Positions 11,337 through 25,213 of a stretch of 64,000 nt of DNA are shown here, piece after piece (positions within the stretch are counted from its first letter, which is position 1; every line of letters starts with the position of its first letter). The translations under genes were made by a program, and so were the position numbers. The notes beneath the pieces are model-generated. The model was not told where the DNA came from. It made no database searches and saw only the letters and a program-made list of their open reading frames with translations. This DNA is from Cladochytrium replicatum (Eukaryota; Chytridiomycota; Chytridiomycetes; Cladochytriales; Cladochytriaceae): contig JAHLKD010000128.1 of assembly GCA_025526935.1 (NCBI GenBank), forward strand, positions 62,001 through 126,000, read 5' to 3'.

Positions 11337-12116
11337 CCACTTCCTGCTGAGAGCAGTACTTGGTTCATGTGCCCTTTTAGCTGTTTCCTGAAGCAGGCAA
11401 TCATTACACGCCTGTATGATCACCCCAAATCTCCCATGCAGAAAAAATGAAAGTTCCTGCGAGAGTCTTGAAGGGGTGGCTGGATCCTGGAACTCCACAA
11501 CTGCAAAACCAGGGGCCCGCTGCCTGTATCGTATCACACGCAAGAGAGTTTTTTTCGGCGCAGGTGCTTCTGACTCAGGATCAACATCCATACTCTGCGA
11601 CAATGGTCCAACACCTACTGCGGCTACTCTAAGTGTAACTGTGCACGCAGCCCAAGCACCTGTCAAAATAGCTCAAGATCAGAGCCGTAATGTCCAATGG
11701 GACACATTGCGCATTCAACGCTCTTGCTCGGTCAACAGTGTACAGTGCGCATTCAACTTCAACAGTGTGCATCTCCAGTGGTTGTCCGACAGGGGAGCGC
11801 TGGCTGCTCTGAAGATGGCCTCATTTTCTTGCTCAGTAGGACTGGGACTGTACTTTATAGTCACAACAGCCAGTGAGAGGTGGTGGCAGTGTCGCTAGCA
11901 AATTTCGCTAGAACACAGTGGTCTACAAGTCTACAATTTGAATCCCCGCATAGGAATGTGCCTATAGCCCCATTAGATGAGTGCGTTGATGAGACTAAGA
12001 GATAGAAGGGTGAACCCTCACTAAATGATAGTCTCTGCACAACGTCAAGGCCACAAAGCTCCTTTGACAACACCTGCACGCTCCTTGTACTCTGCAACAG
12101 TGTCAGCTGAATGTTC
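11337..12116 (-). other. Spacer with a short unrecognised frame
   Basis: A minus-strand frame of up to 110 codons at 11334-11666 (from an internal Met: MDVDPESEAPAPKKTLLRV ... HGRFGVIIQACNDC) has plausible protein composition. It runs to the hAT boundary, where it reads through into the terminus, so it may be the interrupted end of a gene hit by copy 2. I do not recognise it. No gene is evident in 11670-12116. Confidence 0.3.
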
Positions 12117-12330
12117 TTTTTTTTTTGAACTTCATAATATGTATTTATTTTCCAACCAATACATATCACCTGCTGCTGGTGCAAAATCCAAATACAGAGT
12201 AAAAATACACGTAGATTGGCAGCACGTGGGGAGCCCTGCGAGCCGTAGGAAAAGTAAAATGTTTCATAACACTAAGGCATATCCAAATCAACAAAAGCAG
12301 ACAAGATAGAATCAGGAGCTGGAGACAAAA

Positions 12331-13327
12331 CTAACTCATAACCAAGACAGTTTGACCAAATGCGGTTAAGTACACGAAGACCAACAACCCACTGGGGAAA
12401 AGCAGGTGAAGGATGAGAAGGCCATGGTGAAAGCATATCAATTGCAATATCAAGAGGTAAGCAGGGATCATCAGGCGCACCCAAATCAAAAGTAGCAGAC
12501 AAACTAGCAAGCAAATGTAAACACAGAGAGACATGGGCATGCGACACTTAAGGGGCATCATGACAGTTGAAATAAGGTTGGGGGTTGGGAAACAGGTGGC
12601 CAAGCCGATATACCAGGAACAAACAAAGACATACTGTTGGGAGATGTTGGTGTGGGGAAGCAACAAGAGGTGATGAAGTTTCAAATTGCGGACAGGGGCA
12701 AACGAAACTGCAATTGGTCCATTATGCACAACAGCTAAAGACTGAAAATGCAACATCAACGGATGAAGTGGGGGCAAATAGGTATAGGACCAATGAGATC
12801 ATTGTGACAAGCGGAAAATAAGGAGATGAACCATAACCAACTGGAGATGACTGATAGAATTGCAACACAGCAGCTGGTAACAGAGGGCTGGAATCACTAG
12901 ACCAGCGAGCAAGCATGCGTGCCTGAAGGTACTTCAGCCTGAACTCAAAAGTAGGAATTTGCGCAAACAGCAACAAACCAACACGCGAAGTGGTATGGGC
13001 TATCAAAAACAGACGACACAGTGCATGATAACAAAAACGCTCGAGTATCTGAAGCTGAGCAGTGGAAGGCTGAATAAGTGCTAAACCAAACTCAAGTGAA
13101 GGTCTAATAAAAGACAGAAACAACAACTTGGCAACACGAGGAGCAGACCCAAATGCTTTCTCTAAGCGATGATCAATAGTTGCAGCAAGATCAAACCCTG
13201 CAATAGTAAAATAGTGACCAAGGTATCTAAATAAAACCTTGACAGGGAGGGCAGAGCCATGAAGCTTCAAGGGGGTGGGTAACCACTGAGAAGATAACAC
13301 AGCACACTTTGAAGGTGAAAAACACAA
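12331..13327 (-). pseudogene. LINE A ORF2, C-terminal region
   Basis: Two overlapping frames (12722-13327 and 12331-12777) continue ORF2 after the polymerase. VLFRYLGHYFTI and LLFLSFIRPSLEFGLALIQP correspond to VCHLFLSFIRPTFEFGLYFI in LINE B. The two frames show at least one frameshift. The region corresponds to the thumb and C-terminal segment of LINE polymerases. No RNase H motif is evident. Confidence 0.65.
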
Positions 13328-13361
13328 AATGAGAAGCTAAAGCAAAATCTTCACAAATTTT

Positions 13362-14378
13362 TTATGCACGTTGGGCTTGCTCAGGGGTGGCAGAAAACAA
13401 AGCTATGTCATCAGCAAAAAACAACGAATTGAAAACAGGAGTGTTATAAGAAAACCTAGCAAGATGAGAGGATTCACGACGAAGGAGCTGTGCTAAAGGA
13501 TTGATGAAAACTGAGTACAAGAACGGATACAAAACAGAACCTTGAAAAAGACCTCGTGGAAGCAAAAACAAATCAGAAGCACGATTCTCTATAACAGCCT
13601 GAGAAGAACAACGATCAAACATACTCATCAAAACAGAGATCAAACGGTTTGGAAATCTGGGAAATTGACAAAGACTTTCCCATAAAAGAGGCCTATGCAC
13701 AGTATCATACGCTGCTTTAATATCTAAGAAAGCAACACAATAAGGCAGAGCAGTGCGGAAAGCCCGTCGAAGGGTAGCATCTAATGCAAAAACACACTCA
13801 ACACCTGAACGATTGGCCTGGAAACCAGCTTGGGCGGGATCAAGTTTACCAACATAAGCTACAAGCATAGGAAGCAGGGTACCCTCAAAGATTTTTCTAT
13901 CAACGTTGGTTAAAGTAATGGGGCGGTACTGACTAATATCACCAATGGAACCCTTATTCTTCCAAACAGCTAACAAGCCAGCATTCCAGGCAGAGGGCGA
14001 CAAACCTGAACGGAAAATAGCGTTTGAAAGTTGAACAAAAAGAATAGCAACATCAGAAGCTACCAGCTTAAATAACTCAGCGGGAATATGGTTTGGGCCA
14101 GGAGCAGAGTTGTTTGGGGAAGAAAGTATAGCACAAACAAAGTCACTAACACAAACTGATACAGAATCATTCAGTGCATGTAGACAATCGTGTTCTGCAC
14201 TGGCAGAGGATTGTGCAAACTGAGTCTGATAAACGGAGGCAAAGTGATTGCGATAATGAGATAAAGAGGCAGGATCAGACAATAAACCACTTGCAGCTGA
14301 ACGCCGTTGATGGCACCTACGCGCGGTGGAAAGAACTTTGCTAACCTTGGTTAAAGAACTAGGAGAAGAACTAAACAT
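13362..14378 (-). pseudogene. LINE A reverse transcriptase domain
   Basis: The 338-codon frame holds the ordered RT motifs of non-LTR elements: SAPGPNHIPAELFK (RT0/1), ISQYRPITLTNVDRKIFE, AQAGFQANRSGVECVFAL, VAFLDIKAAYDTV with the first catalytic Asp, LPRGLFQGSVLYPFLYSVF, and FFADDIALF with the catalytic Asp pair. The catalytic residues are intact in this stretch. The ORF is cut off from the endonuclease upstream by a stop near 14397 and from the thumb downstream at 13362, so the copy as a whole is likely dead. Confidence 0.85.
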
Positions 14379-14885
14379 ATTGTCGCCAGAAGCCTCTCAA
14401 GCTTGCTGAGAAAGAGACCAAGTACGAAAAGCTTTGACACACTTACACGATAGCTGGTCACGCTCCAAGCGACAATACTCAACTAAAACAGGAGCAGGAT
14501 TATCACAGGAAGAAGCAGCTACAAAGTGCTTATGAGCAAGTAAGTAGCTCCGTCGCAAGGCCACTAAATGCAGCGGCAACAATGGTAGGGCAGGGTGACG
14601 AACTAAACTGGGAGGTCCAATGACACAAGCAGCGCACGAAGTAACAAAGGACAAAATAATATCTGATGCAGAGTCAATACATCCCTGTGCAACATCCACA
14701 GACATTTGGGCAAAGGAGGGAGCTTCTAAAATTGGACTGGGCGCAGCATTGACATCAGCACGGTGGGATCAAAAAACAAATGTCCCACATCCTCTATTGC
14801 TTGAAAGACAGCAGGTTCATGCAACAGAAATTAAAGCTAAATAGAGTAAAAGAAAACAGACAGATATTAAAATGGTCGACGATCG

Positions 14886-15476
14886 TCAGCAAGGAGACCA
14901 ACAGATGAGCAGCCCAACGCTTGTGGGGGGAGCAGCAGAGGGAGCACCGGCATTGGGAGGAGCGAAAGAAAAAACAACTGTAACCGGAAAATGGCCAGGA
15001 GCCCAAGGCATAAACTCACCGTCGGCAAGACGACTATGAGCTATGTAAGAAATAGGATCACATTGAAGCAGAGGATCGACAAACAACAAATCGATAATGG
15101 AGTCACCATTGCTAGTAGAAAATGTGGGGTTATGACAGGAAGGGTGCTTAACTAGAGAGAAACTAGCGGCAGAAATGGATTGCTCAAACAACATGCCACT
15201 ACGATTTGAAGAATGATCACCAGTGGCCAAAAAATAGGCATCAAAATCGCCCAACAAAAGAACAGGGCACGGAGAAGACGGGACATGTTGAGGAAGCAAA
15301 GTAGTAAAATCTTCAAGGAAGGAGTCCTGAGCAATACCACACGAAGGCAAATAACACCCACCAACCCAAAGCCTACGAAATGTAAACCATAGAGAGGTGC
15401 GACCAGAACTAGAAACTAGATGGAAATCGGAAGCTCTACAAAGACTGAGATTGATCAAGAGATTCAAGACAGCCAC
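14886..15476 (-). pseudogene. LINE A APE-type endonuclease domain
   Basis: VLLLGDFDAYFLATGDHS matches the GDFN-type motif of apurinic-like LINE endonucleases. DSIIDLLFVD matches the S(I/A)IDL motif, and the terminal motif is degraded (GHFPVT in place of SDHFPVT; the copy at 56.4-57.8 kb retains SDHFPVT). The N-terminal part with the first active-site Asn/Glu lies in a disrupted stretch at about 15480-15700. A further ORF2 piece linking to RT is at 14397-14705. The domain nicks target DNA to prime reverse transcription. Confidence 0.75.
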
Positions 15477-15712
15477 ACAAGCCCGTCAAGCACCTGATGA
15501 CCCAGATGAAAAACGAGTGTCAAAAGGCAAATCTGGGGAAGGCAGCGGGTCCAAAGGGAAAAGGTGTATTTCGGTCAGGAGCAACAATGGGACTTACGCG
15601 CATAAAACGAAACAGTGAATCAAGAACTCCAAAGCTCAAATTTCGACAATTGAAGGTACCAACTCAAACACTAATCATTGACGAAGATGGGTTGAGCGAG
15701 GCCGACGTGCAA

Positions 15713-16642
15713 TCACGCGGGCACTGTCCAGCACAGTTTCCTGAGCATCCATGGGGAGCTGACCATAGACATACAGGAAAATAGCAGGATCAGTAACTGA
15801 ACTGAAGATATGTGCATATCGCTTGTGGACAACTTCCCTGACCGCAGCTCCCGCTGCTCCAAAGGCAGAATAGAGGCTCGGCGAAGAAAGTCAGGGTTTG
15901 ATTTGTCAGTGGAAGCTTCCTTGGTGGAGAAGTGCGCACGGAGAGCAAATGCGGTTGAGTGAATACAGATAAAGGAAGCAATGTTGCGACCAACAAAACT
16001 GATGTGGTGGATACCACACACCACCTCATCGCCCAAAAGAGCCCTCAGCATGGTCCTCACAAAGCCAAGCCGCTGTCTCATGATATCCTTGATGTACACT
16101 GTGTTCAAATCAGCCACACGAGCCTGAAGATCAGCAAGAGGGGAGACCAGCAGCGGAGAGGTCGGTGGATAGAATACAACAGGCCGAGGACCATGAAGGC
16201 TGACATTCGAAGTGGGGTCATGGCCAGCAAGGGCAGTCCTGACAGCTTCTGTACGAGATTCAGCACTCAGTGTGGGGAGACTCTCAAGCACACAGGCACA
16301 GGCATTGGCAGCAGCAGCAGCATAAGTGCGTGGACTACGAGGTCCACATGGGGCAGGTCGACTAGACGGGGGGCGAGGGCTAGGGGGACCAGAGTTCCCA
16401 AGAGTGTCCTGAATTGGAGGATTACCATGGTCTAGGGGGAAGGCACACAGGTGCAGCCACATCATCAGGGCGGGAGATAGGGGCAACCAGAGGTGAAGGG
16501 GAAGGCAGCAGCCTCCCAAAGCGACCCACCAGATCCTCAGCCATATCACGACAAACACTAAAAAATTCAGCAGGAGTGTCCCTCGGCAAGTGTGAAAGCA
16601 TAGGATCCAGCATCGCCAACGGATGAAAGGTTGCACAAACAA
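15713..16642 (-). pseudogene. LINE A ORF1-like region
   Basis: This region of about 300 codons has a Pro/Ser-rich N-terminal part followed by a conserved block (HISFVGRNIASFICI) that matches HISFIGRNTAEFIC in LINE B at 49050-49120. That pairing is the evidence that both belong to the same ORF in the two LINEs. I do not recognise an RNA-binding motif. The last part runs out of frame. Confidence 0.6.
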
Positions 16643-16671
16643 TACTTAAAGACGCAAACGTTCTGAGATTT

Positions 16672-17553
16672 TAGTTTTTTTTTATCAATATTATTATTTA
16701 TTTTGCACATACAATACATACAATGCATAACAAAAAACAATACTCAAAGTGCCTTACAAGATGGTCATGGACCAGCACATAGGGAAGCGCGCGCAGCATA
16801 AGGAAAAGCAACAAAGCAAAACAGAGAATGTAAACTCAAACCTGTGGCTACCCGTCAGATACTGCTAAGGTGCCAAAAAAACAGGTGAGTAATAAATAAT
16901 GTAAAAAGAAACCGTTAAAGATCCACAAATGCGGGCCCAAAGAGGGAGTCTGGAGGAGAAACTTCTAATGGCAGACCCATACAGTGAAGCCAAATCTTAC
17001 GGAGACAACGAAAAACTAGATACCACGGTGCAAGATTCGCTGGGTTGACAATGCGAAGTGGACGAAGGCTATCAATTGCAACGTCAAGCAGAAGTTGTAA
17101 AAAGGAACAGGAACAGGAGGCAACAATAGGTCAAGACGCAAACATTCTGAAACATGAGATCTAGAGAGAGTTGCAGTGCGGCAGCGACAACACTGCTTGC
17201 GGGGGTGATAAAACAAACGTCCAAGACGATACTGCAGAAGCCTCAAGGTTGACAAAATAGGGAAGCATGGAGTAGCAATTGCTAGCGCATGAGGGTGTGC
17301 AGATGCAGGGAGAACAAAGCTAGCAGCTATAGAACCATAGGCAGATGAGGTTACTTGGTGAAAGTGATTTGCGATAACATCAGAAGGTTTGGGAACTACA
17401 ACATTTGCAGCCGGGAAGAGGAAGTGATTGTTGAAAGGGACAGGAGAACAACTAAAGTGCTTTCCCTGGTGAAGAAAGAATGACAACATAGAGTGAACCA
17501 TATCAGGGGCATCATCATCCAGCCAACGTTGAAACATCTGAAACTGCAGATAT
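16672..17553 (-). mobile_element. LINE type B, 5'-truncated 3' fragment
   Basis: The minus strand repeats the LINE B 3' part (52080-52945) with few differences: the C-terminal ORF2 segment with the CCRCRTATLSRSHVSEC zinc knuckle (17016-17520), the 3' UTR and a T-tract at about 16672-16682 that marks the poly(A) end. The 5' junction at 17553 joins the interior of the hAT second gene (copy 3) at GATAT/CTTGAAG. This is a usual 5'-truncated LINE insertion structure. Confidence 0.85.
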
Positions 17554-18841
17554 CTTGAAGAGACTGCAATGAACGAGAGAAGGACCGCATCGCAGCAGAA
17601 GTGCGAGAGAAGGCTCTCATTGATAAATTGGGCAGGGCGGGTGCATTGATTCAGCACAGCGAGCACGAAGAGCTAGCAAGATTCAGGGAGATCACCGCTG
17701 CAATGGAAAGGGAGAAGCAGGCAACTTCCCAGGAGATTTCACAATGGAAATCACGTGTGACCGCCCTGCAGGGAGAGCTTGCTGCTCTGAAACGACAGGC
17801 CGGTCATTCAGAAGCTGCAGCACCTGCGGCGCCAACATCAACAGGCGGCCCAATAAGCATATCGTCGGCTATCAAGGGGATTGGTAGAATTCCGAAGGTA
17901 CATTGAACCAGTTCTCCAACGAGTTCCCTTGCATTGCTTAGCCTGCAGCAGCACTGTTGTACGGCTATCCTTTTGGTGAAAGAGGTCATCCAGGGTATCT
18001 ACTTCCAGATGCATAAGATCAATGAGGTTATTTATGACCTTAAATTGCCGTCTCTTCCACCATCAATCAAGTATGTCAACGTAAACTACGAAGTCCTCTC
18101 CCGAAATGAGTTTTTACGGCCCATATTTGTTGAATCAGACGACCGCTCAAGCCGAATATCAACTTCAAGTAGCAGTGCTCGGAGCAGCCTTACTCTTCTT
18201 AGGGTGCACATTTTGCTCAGAAACTGGATACGGCACAATAATTCGCTAAGTACGTCTGCCACTATCTATCGCATGTTCAGGGCATTAGTGGATGCATATC
18301 CTTCTGAGTGGCTAAGGTTCTGGACGGTATACATCAGGCATCTTTTGTCCATAACGCTCCCTGAGGTGGATTAGAAACCTTGGAAGACAGGTTTAGCCAA
18401 GGATTTCATGTTTCAAATGACGACATTGATCGGTTCATCAGGACTGGGTTGGCGAAGGACGTAACCAGTGGTGGATGGGACTCTGACGATATGAACCAGA
18501 TACAGAAGCTGATTTGGGCTGTTCCACCTATCAACTTGTGATTGTTCAGTGGAGTTTTGTTTCTTTTTACGATAGTGTTTCTAAAATACACACTGTCCAC
18601 ACAGACACAAAGTGTTCATGTAAACATCCGTGGTCTAACTCAAAGTTCAATCAATCCTCTCCTGAGCAGCAAAAACCTGGCGGGTCAGGGTCGGGTACAG
18701 GTTTCAACCACTTCGGGTCCAGGTATTCCCTTTGTACCCGTCAGTGATCCGGCGGGTCCCCAGACAAACACGACCTGACCCAAAGGGTTTGGTGCAGGTC
18801 GCCACTGAAACCCGGACCCGACCCGGACCCGCCGAACCTTA
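17554..18841 (+). mobile_element. hAT copy 3, terminal fragment with part of the second gene
   Basis: The complement matches 8-1300 of copy 1 nearly base for base, ending at the terminus CCGAACCTTA at 18841. It holds the C-terminal two thirds of the second gene on the plus strand (17601-17906, 17934-18374 and on to the stop near 18540) in slightly shifted frames, with an early TAG near 18370. The rest of the element is gone, cut by the LINE B fragment at 17553. The flanking bases are ATAGGAAG, without a partner. Confidence 0.82.
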
Positions 18842-18989
18842 ATAGGAAGAGCTCCAAAGATGAATTATCCCTTCTGCTTAGATGTTGTTCCCTTAGAAAG
18901 AGGATGTTGGATTATGAACGTTACAGGAATTTATTACTACAGTCACTTTAACAACCAGACACATAAAAATAAAGAAACCTTGACAATTT

Positions 18990-21120
18990 CGTAGGTCATC
19001 TGAACTAGAAGATGATCTTGATGCACTTCTTGAACGGATACTTGATACAAAATCTTCTACATCTATTCAAGAAACTTTTGCTCATATTCCTGACCTCCTA
19101 AGCAAACTTATCAATAGAGACCTCAAGAAAATTGAAGAGATTTTAAGAGATGAAGAGAGTAATGTTGTACATACGGAAGAGATTTTAAGAGATGAAGAGA
19201 GTAATGTTGTACATACGGAAGAGATTTTAAGAGATGAAGAGAGTAATGTTGTACATACGGAAGAGATTTTAAGAGATGAAGAGAGTAATGTTGTACATAC
19301 GGAAGAGATTTTAAGAGATGAAGAGAGTAATGTTGTACATACAATTTCATCAAAGGTAGAGGAATCACTTTCAAACAAAGACAAGAGCACAATTTCGGCA
19401 AACAATACTTGAACATTACGGAAATTGTTAATTACTGATAATGAACTTGGAGATGGCACCTATAGAGTATCTTCAGTGTCTTCAGCGAATTCCCCAGAAT
19501 TGAAAGGGAAATACAATTCTGTCTGTGTTTATTTTGACGTCAAATATGGAAGCTCCAATAATCCACCTATGAACACTTTTGTTTGACACTGGAAGTGAGT
19601 TGAATTTAATAATTACTTAAGTTGCAAAGAAGCTTAAGTTATTAGTGGATATAAGCACAAGCTGGGTTATGATATGAAAGACGGCTACTTGTTGGAGTAG
19701 TTCATGATTGTCAGATAAAATTGCGGGAGTAAAATGATATTCTCCTATGTGGGTTAGAGATTCAACAAATGCAAATTGGAGATGAAGATTTCTTATTAGA
19801 AGCAGAACGTGCTTATGCTATTGAAATAATGAAGAAAAATGATAAAGCTTTTGCCCTTGATGACTCTGAACGAGGTAGGATTGATCCTAAGATTGTCCCG
19901 TCCCACCTGCACGTATAGTTACAATTCATCATCAACCTTGGAATGAACGGCCTCCTCAATATGCTCACAAAGAAGAAATTGTTGCGAACATGTTACAAGA
20001 AAAACATGCTGCACAGTTCCTAATATTGTTCAAGTTCTGACAAGGTGTGGTGGCACTGTGGCAGGAGGATATACAGATTAGTGATTTTTTCTCTGGCGTC
20101 AATATGAATGGTAGTTTCTGATGGATCGTGATGAATTATTACAGCAACATCTTAATCAAATTTCTGACTATGAAGGATATACTACTGAAACAGCTGATAA
20201 TTTTAATTCCCGCTGTGAAGAATCTGCTATATCCTATAATGAATTGAAATTTTTTCATAAGGTTCCTTTGTCAGTGGGAGATCTTGTTCTTTTATGGGAT
20301 TCTGCACTAGAAAAACAACGGTCTCGCAAATTAGCAGACACTAGGAGTAGCTTGGCTGCTTGCTGAATTAGATGGTTCTCCTTTCGCACATCCCATCTCA
20401 TCAACTCGTTTAGTGTATTTTCAAACAACGTGCTAATTTTTTTGACAATTTCACCAACACTGTGATTTCACTCAGTCGATTGAAGTGGGGAAGAATACTC
20501 TTTCTATTGAAGATGCCGAAAATCAGACCACATTTCACACACATTCTTTGAAACCACTTCCTTCTGCTTCAGCTGTTTCGCAGTTTGGGGGAGGCTGTTG
20601 TGGTGTGTGCTGCGAATGCGGCATAGAGAGATTTGGGGAAAGAGTTGCATGAATGGGACTTCCTTTCTTAATTAAACACTTCTTTATAGAAACCTTACTT
20701 ATTTTGATTTATTCAGAAATTTTAATGGAATCATGTGACTACAAATCAAAGAACGCGTTGCAAACAGCATCCTGTACAAAACTACTGAGTGACCTAAAGA
20801 CTATTTCAGAAGCTGTAGGTTGGTTCGCTTGCTCCAAGTGTTCGGATTGAGCCTCGCGGATTGCTGTAGAAGCAAGGACCGTTACTTGAAGGTTATTTTC
20901 CTTTCAGGAGACAAGTCGACAATGTGACGGTTTGATTATGCTCTACCATGGTCTTGTACTCAACACGTAGGGTTTTTCAACCTTGTCCAGTAAGGGAGGG
21001 ATCATGGAGGCCACATCCTAGAGCCTTTGCTGCTCTCCTCTGATGTAGAGATGCGTCTTTCCAGTCATTGATCGCCCACAAAACTCCGAGCTACTGTATC
21101 CTGGTATAAACTCCGCTTTA
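18990..21120 (+). mobile_element. Ty3/gypsy-like LTR retrotransposon, internally deleted remnant
   Basis: Plus-strand pieces follow retroelement order. They are a gag-like acidic segment (about 19000-19410), an aspartic protease motif LLFDTGSELNLI at about 19575-19610, a protease/RT linker of the type PPARIVTIHHQPWNERPP at about 19900-19950, and the C-terminal integrase region GDLVLLWDSALEKQRSRKLA at about 20275-20335 with AELDGSPFAHPISSTRLVYF after it. The RT palm, RNase H and integrase core are missing, so several kilobases were deleted. A purine tract TTTGGGGGAGGC at about 20583 followed by TGTTGTGGTGTG marks the probable start of the 3' LTR, which may extend to about 21120. No 5' LTR was identified. 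Confidence 0.7.
19134..19343 (+). repeat. Five tandem 42-bp units in the gag-like frame
   Basis: Five near-perfect copies encode the 14-residue unit EEILRDEESNVVHT on the plus strand. The unit is a multiple of 3, so the frame is kept. Confidence 0.92.
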
Positions 21121-23023
<1,903 letters not shown>

Positions 23024-23268
23024 TCTGCTGATGTTCTGATTTGTGTTGCTCTTTTGTAAAGTTTATTCCCCCCACCTTCCGTGGCTAATTGGGCATCTGT
23101 TATCTCTTTTTTATTCCTGAATCACCTTGGCCTTTGCTTGCCTCTGGGTTGGTTGGTTGGTATGACATGTGCTTGTTTTGCTTCCTGTTAATACAAAAAA
23201 GCCTGAAAGTTAATGTACATATCCCCAGATGCTGATTAATAGGGTCTATTTTGTGTTGTTTTCTGCCA

Positions 23269-25213
23269 TTACAACCTCACCAACTTGTCCCTTTTCACGA
23301 CCGGGTTCTCTTTACTCAGAGCCATCCGCCCAGACACCTTGTAATCAAACTTGCATGCATGGGACTCGGGCAGCCGATGACTCGCACAGAACCACCCCGA
23401 ACATCTGCACCGGAACGTGCTTGCCAACCCGAGCTTCTTCCTGCACTGCACGCACCGCGTCGGTGCCGCAACAGCGGAACCTCCCCCCCCTTGCGATGTT
23501 TTCATCATCGTTGTGGGTCTCGATCGATTGAACGAAGTACGGAAATGCGCCAATGGCGGCGGTGTCGTTGCCATCTTTGTCGAGTTTTCAGAGCGAATTT
23601 CAGCAGGTGGGGCCTTGGCCCGCTTTCGACGCACATAGCGTGATGAAGATGGCGGTCGATCCATGCTCGGCGGTTTCGCTTCCATCACCCTCGTCCCAAC
23701 CCCCTGCTCGACTTCACCCTCCCACCTGACTCCCACGCTCTTCCTCACAGCCTTGGCGTTTTTCGACGACGAAGCGGAAGAAGGTTGCGTGCTACGTCCC
23801 CCGACAGAACTTAGACTCACCAACCCCGCGGTCGCAGGCCTGGTCTTTGGATGCACCATCATCGGCACTGCGCCGTTCCTCGTCCGCATCACCGAAATCG
23901 CCGTGGCCGGACGCTGCTTGCTCTTCGGTGTGGCTGGATACCCATTCCCAACTCCCGCAGACGACGTCGTGGAAATAGCACCGGCTGAGCGTGGATCGAA
24001 CCGGCGTGGTTTGCGGCTGGTGCGCGGAGGAGGGTGAGGCTCACGTGTGATGGCGCTCTCCTCGTAGGGTTCTGGGCTGGCGTAGATGGTCGGTTGGCGG
24101 GTGTAGAAGTACCGAAGTAGTCCCGACGAGATTGTGGAGCCCGAAGTTGGACGCGAGGTGGATGGAGTGGTGGAGTCCAGATCAAGCAGATCCAAAAGCG
24201 AGTTCTGCATCCCCTCGTATGTCGACGGTGTCGTCGGCGTCAGAGTTTCCGAGTGATCTGCAAAACAAAAGCAGCATAAGACGGATTTTAAAGAAGCCAT
24301 TGGTTTACACCCCCACCTTCTTCCTCGTTTTCAACTGGAGCACCCCACTCCCCGCCCAATAAGTCCGGCACAACCTCATCCAACAGCGCCGCAAAGTGCG
24401 GGAACAACGATTCCGGCAGCATCTCAGCAGGTCCCGTCCCCTCTCCAAGTGTCTCCGGAAACTCAAACCCTTCCACGCCGTCGTCCTCCCCACTCTTGAT
24501 CGCACCTCGTCGTCTCCGTGTCGCCCTCCCGCTCTCATCATACACCTCCTCATCCTCGTCGTCGAACGCACCAGAAACCCTAATAACCTGCTTCGTCGTC
24601 CGCTCCGCCCTCCCATCCTTGACATGCACTTCCACCATAAAGAGCTCGTCGTCCTGTTTACAAAGCAGCAACACGATCGACTCGTCCTCCTTAGCCGCCT
24701 TTTTCGTCTTCATCGGCAGTCCTGGTCCTTTTCCCAAAAAAAAATAAAAATAACATCAATGTCATTGAGCTCAAGTCGACCCTGCTGCACACTATTATTG
24801 TTTATTTCTCCATGCTCACCGCCAACCATGTGCACGACGAGCTGCAGCCTCGCTCCAGCTTTCACGCCCACCTCGCCCAACGTCGCATTCGGATCGTCGA
24901 GCGATTTTTCTCGGTACACCAGCACCTGCGAGTCCACCGCGATCCCGAGATCCTCGTACACCCGAACCTTGACGTCCTCGACCCTGTGGTGTGATTTTAC
25001 GTCCAGTGAGATCGTGCGGCCTGTAAGCGTGCCGATGTGGATCGTATAGGTTCCGTCAGAGTCGTAAGGTGGTGGGGGTGGAGTTGGTGGAAGTGCTTCG
25101 TGTGAGGTGCCAGAGGCTGTGGTTGAGGTGGAGGAGGCTGTGGATGTGCGTGAGGGCTTGCTCGGCGACGATGGTAGAGAGGGCTGATGAGGTGGATTTT
25201 TGGAAGCGACCAT
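23269..25213 (-). CDS. Ubiquitin-like and AN1 zinc-finger protein (ZFAND4/ANUBL1-like)
   Basis: The probable exons are 24820-25213, about 24312-24721 and 23269-24257; the second donor could be one of two nearby GTs in the same phase. After a Ser/Pro-rich start (about 45 residues) comes a ubiquitin-like domain (YTIHIGTLTGRTISLDVKSH ... LGEVGVKAGARLQLVVHMVGG). A segment with SIVLLLCKQDDELFMVEVH follows, equivalent to the conserved middle block of animal ZFAND4. After it come a long Ser/Thr/Pro/Arg-rich linker and a C-terminal AN1 finger (RCVQCRKKLGL, FRCRCSGWFCASHR, ESHACKFDY) with all eight Cys/His ligands visible. AN1 fingers bind ubiquitin or proteasome partners, so a role in ubiquitin-linked proteostasis is inferred. 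It converges on ATG8. Confidence 0.88.

Larger units (their letters stand above)
12117..16650 (-). mobile_element. LINE (non-LTR retrotransposon) type A, nearly full length
   Basis: Read on the minus strand: ORF1-like region (15713-16642), an APE-type endonuclease (14886-15476), reverse transcriptase (13362-14378), a C-terminal part (12331-13327) and a 3' end followed by an A-tract (seen as T at 12117-12126). Frameshifts separate the ORF2 pieces. A LINE A fragment recurs at 56357-57815, and a 55-bp piece of its 3' end recurs at about 53185-53240. A LINE B fragment abuts its 5' side at about 16670. Confidence 0.85.

Noticed and set aside
11940-12010. A tRNA-derived SINE head suggested by a GGATTCAAATT-like B box on the minus strand
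   Set aside because: No convincing A box or cloverleaf, and the sequence does not recur in the window.
24396-25049. A 217-codon plus-strand frame opposite the AN1 gene
   Set aside because: Antisense shadow of a GC-rich coding exon, with no motif of its own.
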